Part shown: piece by piece, positions 1 through 5,214 of the stretch
How the letters are laid out: each line of letters opens with the position of its first letter
Position numbering within the stretch: position 1 is the stretch's first letter
NCBI GenBank assembly: GCA_003552365.1
Contig: PUKR01000232.1
Span: forward strand, 1 to 7,636
Direction: 5' to 3'
From: Syntrophomonadaceae bacterium
GTDB lineage: Bacteria; Bacillota; Dethiobacteria; DTU022
DNA length: 7,636 nucleotides
Made by a program: the position numbers and the translations under genes
Notes under the pieces: model-generated
Told to the model about the DNA's origin: nothing
Seen by the model: only the letters and a program-made list of their open reading frames with translations
The model's database searches: none

Positions 1-305
1 AAAACGCAGCAGAATCCGCATCCGGGAAGCAATCTTTAAAATACCAGGTGGTGTTTGTTGATACCGATAACGGCAGCACCTGGCTGAGCCTGCCCGGTAA
101 TAATTTTATTTATACTTCCGAAGGGCTGGAGCTAATAGACCGGTGCCTGATGCCGGGTGGAATTGCCTGTTTTTGGTGTGCTGAGGAGGAAGAAGCTTTT
201 GCGGAGCTGCTGAACAGAAGGTTTGAAGATGTGATTTTTAGGGCCGTTCCGGAAAGGACCGGAAAGTCCGGTTCTTTTTACCTGGCCAGAAAAACAGGAG
301 GGTAA
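1..305 (+). CDS. Spermidine-synthase-like protein, C-terminal part (5' truncated by window edge)
   Basis: The reading frame is open from base 3 to the TAA at 303-305, giving 100 visible residues. The GTG codons at 48 and 51 are internal and not the start, because the frame runs on upstream without a stop. The visible part is the second half of a Rossmann-type methyltransferase/aminopropyltransferase fold: a hydrophobic strand leading into VDTDNG (residues 19-24), then a WLSLPGN stretch, an IY..EGL helix, and an LMPGG turn (49-53) followed by a strand ending in W58. This pattern (strand, D-x-DNG, N-x-x-[LI]Y, L-x-PGG, W) is what I know from proteins annotated as spermidine synthase-like. True spermidine synthases carry an acidic D-x-x-DP-type motif here; in this protein the equivalent is DTDNG, so polyamine synthesis should not be assumed. 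The N-terminal SAM/decarboxy-SAM binding half lies outside the window. Family confidence is moderate; substrate is unknown. Confidence 0.72.
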   Translation, partial: NAAESASGKQSLKYQVVFVDTDNGSTWLSLPGNNFIYTSEGLELIDRCLMPGGIACFWCAEEEEAFAELLNRRFEDVIFRAVPERTGKSGSFYLARKTGG

Positions 306-630
306 GCGCGGGGATTTCTGGGAACGATTTCTGGCCTGCCGCTGTCTTTTAAGTAAATAATACATAACTGGTTTCTGCTCAGCCGTTCTGCTTTTGGATT
401 TGTGACAGATCACCTGAGGGAAATGGCAACGACTCAGCTGCAGGTTTTCGCTTAGGTTACACTTTAGCATTCGCCATCTAAGGCTTTAGGCCTTGGCAGC
501 CTGCCTCCATGCAGGCCGACCGGCTACAATCTTTGCCTCAATGGCCATTGCAACTGCTTTACCTGTAATATTTTCAGTCTAAAAGCAGCATGGTTGAGAA
601 GTTGCCATAATTGTATACTGGGAGGTTAGG
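306..630. other. Non-coding interval with several inverted repeats
   Basis: No convincing coding frame is seen on either strand in these 325 bases. Several complementary segments are present. ATGGCAAC (423-430) is fully complementary to GTTGCCAT (601-608). GCCTGC (499-504) pairs with GCAGGC (511-516) across a 6-base loop. AAGGC (480-484) pairs with GCCTT (490-494). CTGCTTT (554-560) pairs with AAAGCAG (582-588). The outer 423/601 pair would enclose the other three and ends just before the Shine-Dalgarno of the next gene, so a structured leader is possible. I cannot match it to a known riboswitch consensus (TPP, SAM, cobalamin, c-di-GMP, THF and preQ1 were considered by eye). A very weak terminator-like element for the upstream gene could sit at 305-350 (AGCG/CGCT stem with mismatches, then GTCTTTT). 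No promoter with acceptable -35/-10 spacing stood out. Confidence 0.35.
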
Positions 631-1041
631 ATGATGAGACTGGTTAAAACTATAGGCTTGCCGGCCCTGGTGCCGGTAGTATTGTTTGTTTTACTTTTCG
701 GCTGTGGAGTTGATGAAAACGGCGACGGGCTTGCAGGTAATAATGAAATAACGGACCGGGAGCTGGACCCGGAGGAAAGTGGAATCCAGGAAGGCTATGT
801 TATCGAAATCAGTGATTCAAGGATCCTGGTTGTGAGCGAAATTACCGGGGAAGAAGCCTTACAGTTGACTGCTGAAAATTTGTTGGAGGAAAGTCCCGGC
901 GGTGACGCTGTCTGGTATAGTGTTGAAGATACTGCTTATTACAGAGTCGGACAGCTGCTGAGAGTCAAATCGGAATTCATGATGGAAAGTTACCCGGCCC
1001 AGTCTGAAGCGATCCTGGTCCAGATTGTGGAAGACCCTTAA
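631..1041 (+). CDS. DUF3221/YobA-like lipoprotein
   Basis: This is a 136-residue secreted lipoprotein. The N-terminus has basic residues (R3, K6), a hydrophobic segment (about 8-23), and a lipobox-like LFGC with Cys25 as the likely lipidated residue; Phe at -2 is unusual but tolerable. The mature part starts with an acidic, probably flexible linker (26-52), followed by a small beta-rich domain: EGYVIEI, RILVVS, AVWYSVED, VGQLLRVK and ESYPAQSEA. The order G-Y-V / R-I-L-V-V-S / W-[FY]-S-V / V-G-Q / E-S-Y-P-A-Q is what I recall of the DUF3221 family (B. subtilis YobA), and length fits that family. Its role is unknown; it should sit on the outer face of the cytoplasmic membrane. GGAGGT at 621-626 serves either ATG 631 or ATG 634 (spacing 4 or 7), so the start is uncertain by one codon. 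The next gene is 185 bases away, so no operon link is evident. Confidence 0.85.
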   Translation: MMRLVKTIGLPALVPVVLFVLLFGCGVDENGDGLAGNNEITDRELDPEESGIQEGYVIEISDSRILVVSEITGEEALQLTAENLLEESPGGDAVWYSVEDTAYYRVGQLLRVKSEFMMESYPAQSEAILVQIVEDP

Positions 1042-1212
1042 ACGGTTTGGCCGATGTTAATATAAAAAAGGTAGTAGATTAAAAATTAAAGTAAAATAAG
1101 CGATTGGATTAGCCGCTACCAGGCTGTTGATTAAATCTGATTTGATGCCTGCCAGCTTTAATTTAAACCAGGGCGAGACAGGGACAAAAATTAATCAATT
1201 TAGGCTGAAGTT

Positions 1213-1219
1213 TAAGGAG
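1213..1219 (+). promoter_or_regulatory. Ribosome binding site that sets the methyltransferase start
   Basis: The sequence TAAGGAG lies 7 bases before ATG 1227, which is optimal. A longer frame could open at TTG 1221, but that codon is almost touching the Shine-Dalgarno, leaving no room for initiation. The ATG at 1227 is therefore preferred. Confidence 0.75.
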
Positions 1220-1226
1220 ATTGATA

Positions 1227-2051
1227 ATGACCGGTCCCGGAGAAGTGAAAAAAGCAATGAAAGATGAGAGGAAGAGGCCCGGACTTGCTATCTTAAACCG
1301 TGTTATAAAGGCTTTTTTCCGCAGCCAGGAATGGCTCAGCAGGAATTTCGACCGGATATTTCCCGGGAAATTCAGGGTAGACGGTCACCAGGATTACCGG
1401 GACAATATTGTGCCCCCCTATTTAAAAGCGGGGCAGGTTATCTATGACGTGGGGGGCGGCAAATGCCCTTACTTAAATTATGAATCTAAAAGATACTACA
1501 AAGCTTATGTTGTTGGTGTTGATATAAGCGAAGAAGAGTTGAATAAAGCGCCGGCAGGAATTTACGACAAGAAGGTGTGTGCGGATATTTCTTGTTTTGC
1601 CGGTGAAAATGAAGCAGATCTTGTTATCTGCCAGTCACTCTTTGAACATGTGAAAGATGTCGAAGCTGCTATTACTTCTTTATCCGGCATTTTAAAGCCG
1701 GGGGGATTGGCTCTTATTTTTATCCCGAGCAGAAACGCCCTTTATGCCAGGTTAAATCGTTTGTTGCCCCAGGAGCTGAAAAATAAAATACTCAGCCTGG
1801 TATATCCAAAGATGAGAAATATGCTTGGTTTTCCTGCTTACTATGATCGATGCACCCCCAAAGAGCTGAAAAGGTTGGCTGAGAAAAATAATTTTTCTGT
1901 GATGGAAGAATATTACTACTACAACAGCGTATATTTTTATTTCCTCTTTCCGTTTTACCTTTTCTGGCGGTTGTGGATAGTACTGTTTTATATTTTCTCC
2001 AGGGAACAGGCAGCTGAAACTTTTACCCTGGTGCTTAAGAAAAATAGTTAA
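1227..2051 (+). CDS. Class I SAM-dependent methyltransferase with hydrophobic aromatic C-terminal tail
   Basis: The 274-residue product carries the class I methyltransferase motifs in order. Motif I is VIYDVGGGKCP (71-81), the glycine-rich SAM loop. The second strand VVGVDIS (95-101) ends in the acidic residue that binds the SAM ribose. ADLVICQSLFEHV (130-142) is the motif with E-H seen in Methyltransf_11/UbiE-like enzymes. LKPGG (156-160) precedes the strand LALIFIPS. The N-terminal 45 residues are basic and may be a substrate-recognition or membrane-contact element. After the core there is a lid region with CTPKELKRL, then a run of Tyr/Phe/Trp (227-257) that looks like a membrane-associated hairpin or a single membrane segment. 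This suggests a lipid, lipid-linked glycan or other hydrophobic acceptor, but the substrate cannot be read from the sequence. It stands alone between an upstream lipoprotein gene and a terminator-like hairpin. Confidence 0.88.
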   Translation: MTGPGEVKKAMKDERKRPGLAILNRVIKAFFRSQEWLSRNFDRIFPGKFRVDGHQDYRDNIVPPYLKAGQVIYDVGGGKCPYLNYESKRYYKAYVVGVDISEEELNKAPAGIYDKKVCADISCFAGENEADLVICQSLFEHVKDVEAAITSLSGILKPGGLALIFIPSRNALYARLNRLLPQELKNKILSLVYPKMRNMLGFPAYYDRCTPKELKRLAEKNNFSVMEEYYYYNSVYFYFLFPFYLFWRLWIVLFYIFSREQAAETFTLVLKKNS

Positions 2052-2066
2052 ATAAGCATTGTTATC

Positions 2067-2106
2067 CTTGCCGCTATTAGCCGCGACGAACCGGCAAGTA
2101 ATTTTT
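2067..2106 (+). terminator. Probable weak rho-independent terminator after the methyltransferase gene
   Basis: CTTGCCG (2067-2073) is perfectly complementary to CGGCAAG (2092-2098), giving a 7-bp stem with an 18-base loop, followed by TAATTTTTA. It starts 15 bases after the methyltransferase stop and precedes the exporter operon, which is where a terminator is expected. The long loop and the interrupted T tract make it weak. Confidence 0.5.
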
Positions 2107-2195
2107 ATGAATTGTGGAAAAACAAAGGAATTAAAAGTTGCAAATAGAAATTATAGGCAAATCATATTTTTTTCGGAAGTACAGGTGTCCCCACT

Positions 2196-2201
2196 GGAGG
2201 T
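2196..2201 (+). promoter_or_regulatory. Strong ribosome binding site of the adaptor gene
   Basis: GGAGGT lies 6 bases before ATG 2208. It is a near-perfect Shine-Dalgarno and supports this ATG as the first codon of the exporter operon. Confidence 0.8.
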
Positions 2202-2207
2202 AGAGGC

Positions 2208-3353
2208 ATGAAAAGAAACTGGAAAATCATCCTGGCTTCAGTCCTGCTTGTGATAATAGCAGGAGCCCTGATTTTTCAGTATTTAGAGGGAGTCAGGGTT
2301 GATGTTTACCGGGTTGAACGGGGTGATTTAGTAGAAAGTTTTACCGAAGATGGAGTCCTGGTCTCAGAGGATGAAAGGACCATCTTTTCTCTTTATCAGG
2401 CGGCGATTGATGAGGTAGCGGTTGAAGAAGGCGATGAAGTTGGAGAAGGAGACCTGCTGGTTGTTTTAGATACTGAAGAGTTGGAACTAAAGCTAATTGA
2501 ACTGCGGTCACAATTAAGGGCTGTTAATTCCGAGATAGAAATGGCACGGGATACCCTGAAGACAGCAGAGGATAATTATGGGCGGATTGATGTGCTGTAT
2601 CAGAGAGACTGGGCCACTAAAATAGAGCTTGAAGAAGCGGAAAAATATAAAAAGGAAGCACGCTCGGCCGTTGAATCCCTGGAATCTCAGCGCAGTGCTT
2701 TAAATGCGCAAATCCAAACGGTCGACTCCCGGATAGATAACCACCGGATCAAGGCTCCGATTGCAGGGGTAGTAGCTGATTTAAATGCTGAAGAAAAAGG
2801 GGTGGCCGGCCCCCAGGTCCCATTGATGCGCCTGCTGAAAAAAAATGACCTGGAGCAAACTTTACACGTTGAAACCAGGCTCCTTACCCGTGACGTCGAA
2901 GAAATATATAAAAACCAGGAAGTGGAAATGACTTTTAAAAGAAGGGACGAGGATTTTAAATTTTCCGGCGAAGTCGAAAGGATAGCTTCTTATGCAGAAG
3001 AAGATATTTCACCGCTGGGGCTTGAAGAAGAACGGGTAACGGTGACTGTCAATCCCGACTTGCCTGACGAGATTAACCTTGGCCCCGGTTACAAAGTAGA
3101 TGTGGAGTTCGTGGTCAGTGTTGTTGAAGATGCTTTGCTGGTGCCCAGGAGGGCCTTATTTACTTATGAAGGCGAAGATGCTCTAATGGTGGCAGTGGAT
3201 AACCGGGTCCGGGTACGCAATGTTACAGTCGGCGCTGAAACAAGGCAGGAGGCGGAAATTATCGATGGTATTAATGAAGGAGACCTGGTGATCTTAGATC
3301 CCGGGGTGGAAGGACTCGAAGATGGCCGGAGAGTTTTTTACGATACTGATTAA
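2208..3353 (+). CDS. MacA/HlyD-type periplasmic (extracytoplasmic) adaptor of an ABC exporter
   Basis: This 381-residue protein is a membrane-fusion/adaptor protein. K2-R3-N-W-K is followed by one membrane anchor (about 6-25) with no lipobox. The order of domains is typical: first half of the lipoyl-like domain (about 56-90, with VAVEEGDEVGEGDLLVVLD at 70-88), a coiled-coil alpha hairpin (about 92-178), second lipoyl half (HRIKAPIAGVV, 179-189), beta barrel (about 215-300) and a membrane-proximal domain (about 308-378, LLVPRRALF then VTVGAE and GINEGDLVI). At the hairpin tip, R126, L130 and T137 match the R-x3-L-x6-S spacing used by AcrA/MacA-type adaptors to dock TolC, with Thr for Ser. Length is close to MacA (about 370). 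It is the first gene of the operon; its stop is 14 bases from the next start. It should link the permease to the TolC-like protein encoded next. High confidence in family, unknown substrate. Confidence 0.93.
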   Translation: MKRNWKIILASVLLVIIAGALIFQYLEGVRVDVYRVERGDLVESFTEDGVLVSEDERTIFSLYQAAIDEVAVEEGDEVGEGDLLVVLDTEELELKLIELRSQLRAVNSEIEMARDTLKTAEDNYGRIDVLYQRDWATKIELEEAEKYKKEARSAVESLESQRSALNAQIQTVDSRIDNHRIKAPIAGVVADLNAEEKGVAGPQVPLMRLLKKNDLEQTLHVETRLLTRDVEEIYKNQEVEMTFKRRDEDFKFSGEVERIASYAEEDISPLGLEEERVTVTVNPDLPDEINLGPGYKVDVEFVVSVVEDALLVPRRALFTYEGEDALMVAVDNRVRVRNVTVGAETRQEAEIIDGINEGDLVILDPGVEGLEDGRRVFYDTD

Positions 3354-3360
3354 GAGAGGT
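3353..3360 (+). promoter_or_regulatory. Ribosome binding site that favours ATG 3368
   Basis: AGAGAGGT overlaps the adaptor stop codon by one base. It is 7 bases from ATG 3368 and 4 from GTG 3365. The ATG has the better distance and codon, so the TolC-like gene is called from 3368. Confidence 0.6.
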
Positions 3361-3367
3361 CCTGGTG

Positions 3368-4456
3368 ATGGCTGTATTTTCACGTTATTATGTGCTTTTC
3401 CTCCTGGCGGCCCTGGTTGCATTAGGTCTGGCAACGTATAGCCTCGGTACTGCCGGCACTGCCGGTGGGGATACCACCCTTGAGTTTAAAGGTATAAGCG
3501 GCCGGGTTACGGAGTATAATCCCGATTACCGGGTTATGGTTTTAGAAAAAGAAGAGACCGAAGAAAGCCTGGAAGAAAGCAAAGCGCTGCGAGAAGAAAT
3601 GGAAGCGCGGATTATTGATTTGGAAGAAGCTGAAATTAGAAGGTTGCTTGAGGGCTTGCTTGATTTGTTAGAAGAAGAGGAAACCCGGCTTAAGCATGCG
3701 GTTAATCGCCTGGAAATTGAGAAGGAAATACTGGCTGAAAACCTAACCGGACAGGCCGAAAAACTTTATCATACCTACTTTGCTTTAAAAGGGGAAGAAG
3801 CAATATTATATCAAAACCTTGGTTATTTGGAAGAACTGTTTGATTTAATGAAAGAAAAGCGCAAGCAGGGTATGGTTACCTGGCAGGAAGTAGAGCGGGC
3901 GGTAATCCAGGTGGAGCAGGGGCAGCTGCTCCTGGATGCAGTTCAAGGGAGGCAGGAAGATATTTTAGGTGAACTAAAAATGCTTACCGGTTATGATTTG
4001 GATGTGAGTTTAAGACTGGTTGCCCCCCCGGAACCGGAGCCCGAAGAATTAAACCGGAGGGAAGCAATAGAGCACGCCGTTAACGAAGGACTTACTGTAA
4101 AGATATATGAAAAAGAGGTCGAGCTGGTTAACGGAGAAAAGGAAGCTTTAAAGCTTGAACAGGCTAAAAGGAATGCCCGTTTGCAGGTGGAAAAAGCGTA
4201 CCGGTCGGTAAAAGAAGCAGAAAATACCTACCGCTTGAAAGAGCGAAAGTTGGAGCTGGCCAAAAATACCCTGGAACGGCTGGAGGCCCGTCACGAGGCA
4301 GGGCTGGTGGATGGCCTTGAATTGATGGAAGTAAATTTAAAGCTTATGGAGGCGCACCAGGAACATTATGAAGCGGAGCTTGGTTACCGGAGAGCTTTAC
4401 ACGAATTCCGCCTGGCCAGGGAAGGGGCCCTTTTAAATGCGGATAATGATCGCTGA
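3368..4456 (+). CDS. TolC/outer-membrane-efflux-family-like protein, all-helical, apparently without beta-barrel strands
   Basis: The product has 362 residues. Residues 1-30 form an export signal or membrane anchor (FSRYY, then a Leu/Ala-rich core). The rest is almost entirely heptad-like, Glu/Lys/Leu-rich helix. Two segments resemble the paired helices of TolC-family proteins: LYHTYFALKG...KQGMVTWQEVERA (133-178) and VEKAYRSVKEAENTY...EAGLVDGLELMEV (274-322). Each has the G-x-[VS]-x4-[DE]-[VL] turn that forms the adaptor-facing tip, and each is followed by a long helix with LLDAV or LMEAHQEHYEAEL. A Pro/Glu-rich linker (219-227) joins the two halves, as in TolC repeats. What is missing is the strand pair of each half: helix runs straight through 65-140 and 232-305, with no W-x-V-x-L or amphipathic strand region. 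TolC is about 430-470 residues mature, so the shortening fits loss of both hairpins. It lies between adaptor and ATPase genes, which fits a role in the same exporter. A generic coiled-coil protein is the alternative. Confidence 0.78.
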   Translation: MAVFSRYYVLFLLAALVALGLATYSLGTAGTAGGDTTLEFKGISGRVTEYNPDYRVMVLEKEETEESLEESKALREEMEARIIDLEEAEIRRLLEGLLDLLEEEETRLKHAVNRLEIEKEILAENLTGQAEKLYHTYFALKGEEAILYQNLGYLEELFDLMKEKRKQGMVTWQEVERAVIQVEQGQLLLDAVQGRQEDILGELKMLTGYDLDVSLRLVAPPEPEPEELNRREAIEHAVNEGLTVKIYEKEVELVNGEKEALKLEQAKRNARLQVEKAYRSVKEAENTYRLKERKLELAKNTLERLEARHEAGLVDGLELMEVNLKLMEAHQEHYEAELGYRRALHEFRLAREGALLNADNDR

Positions 4457-4461
4457 TTTGA

Positions 4462-4498
4462 CTTTAAAAGGATTAGGCGGGTAACTTTTCAAAGGGGG
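4462..4498 (+). promoter_or_regulatory. AT-rich hairpin overlapping the ATPase ribosome binding site
   Basis: CTTTAAAAG (4462-4470) pairs with CTTTTCAAAG (4485-4494) over 9 bp with one bulged C at 4490 and a 14-base loop. The 3' arm covers the start of the Shine-Dalgarno AAAGGGGG (4491-4498), which lies 8 bases before the TTG start at 4507. The stem is mostly A-U, so its effect would be mild. It could tune ATPase translation relative to the two upstream genes. Confidence 0.4.
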
Positions 4499-4506
4499 CA
4501 AAGGGT

Positions 4507-5214
4507 TTGAGCCTGGAACTGATCGAGGCCCGCAATATAAAGAAGCGTTACCAGATGGGCGAGGTAACAGTCCATGCCCTGAGAGGAGTTGATTTTACCC
4601 TTTATGACGGGGAACTGGTGGTGATTTTGGGTCACAGCGGTTCGGGCAAAAGCACCCTGGTTAATATAGTCGGGGGGATGGACCAGGCCAGCGAAGGCGA
4701 ATTATTTTTCAGGGGAAACCCTCTCCACAATGCCAGTGAGAGGGCCCTCACTGCTTACCGGCGTAATGAAGTTGGTTTTATTTTTCAATTTTATAACCTG
4801 ATGCCCAACCTGACTGCTTACGAAAATGTCCACCTTTCGGTGCAAATTGCTACCAACCCTTTGGATATCGATCCACTTTTAGAACAGGTGGGCTTAATTG
4901 ATCGCAAGGAACACTTTCCTTCCCAGCTCTCCGGGGGTGAACAGCAGAGGGTGGCAATTGCCAGGGCCCTGGCTAAAAACCCCCACCTGCTTTTATGCGA
5001 TGAACCTACCGGTTCCCTTGATTTGCCCACGGGTCAGCAAATACTGAAGCTCCTGCGTGATTTTTGCAGTCATTACAACAAGGCAGTGGTGATCATTACC
5101 CATAACACCAATATCAGTTACATGGCGGACCGGGTTATTTATTTAAAGGACGGCCTGGTGGATGGGATAAAGGAAAATCCTGAACCGCTCTCACCGGAGA
5201 AGGTGAGCTGGTAA
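4507..5214 (+). CDS. MacB/LolD-type ABC transporter ATP-binding protein
   Basis: The 235-residue protein is a complete ABC ATPase and provides the energy for the exporter. All motifs are intact: A-loop region with Y15, Walker A GHSGSGKST (42-50), Q-loop Q94 in FIFQFYNLMPNLTAYENV, signature LSGGEQQ (141-147), Walker B LLLCDEP (161-167) with catalytic E166, D-loop SLD (170-172) and H-loop H199. The Q-loop neighbourhood (QFYNLMPNLTAYENV) and the DEPTGSLD sequence are typical of the MacB/LolD/FtsE branch that pairs with FtsX-fold permeases. The start is TTG 4507, preceded by AAAGGGGG at 8-base spacing; no ATG is better placed. In MacB the ATPase is fused to the permease, but here they are separate genes, as in LolCDE. 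The stop overlaps the permease start by one base (TAATG), which implies translational coupling. Confidence 0.96.
   Translation: MSLELIEARNIKKRYQMGEVTVHALRGVDFTLYDGELVVILGHSGSGKSTLVNIVGGMDQASEGELFFRGNPLHNASERALTAYRRNEVGFIFQFYNLMPNLTAYENVHLSVQIATNPLDIDPLLEQVGLIDRKEHFPSQLSGGEQQRVAIARALAKNPHLLLCDEPTGSLDLPTGQQILKLLRDFCSHYNKAVVIITHNTNISYMADRVIYLKDGLVDGIKENPEPLSPEKVSW

Noticed and set aside
402..413. GTGA-N4-TCAC palindrome resembling a CRP/FNR-family site
   Set aside because: The 4-base spacing fits neither the CRP arrangement (N6 between TGTGA and TCACA) nor FNR, and no promoter is visible beside it.
132..470. 112-codon reverse-strand frame across the end of the first gene and the intergenic region
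   Set aside because: It is antisense to a clear coding region, has basic, low-complexity composition and no recognisable motif or ribosome binding site.
594..619. Promoter-like TTGAGA (594-599) and TATACT (614-619)
   Set aside because: The spacer is only 14 bases, and transcription from here would start inside or after the Shine-Dalgarno at 621-626.
1042..1212. AT-rich gap between lipoprotein and methyltransferase, with CAGGC/GCCTG repeats
   Set aside because: A 5-bp stem with a loop over 20 bases and no T tract is not a credible terminator; the AT-rich stretch has no -35/-10 pair with good spacing.
2138..2168. Promoter-like TTGCAA (2138-2143) and CATATT (2163-2168) before the exporter operon
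   Set aside because: The place is right, but the spacer is 19 bases and the -10 matches only 4 of 6. A promoter must lie nearby, but I cannot locate it with confidence.
4818..5030. Reverse-strand frame inside the ABC ATPase gene
   Set aside because: It is a shadow of the ATPase, whose Q-loop, signature and Walker B motifs are coded on the + strand in this region.
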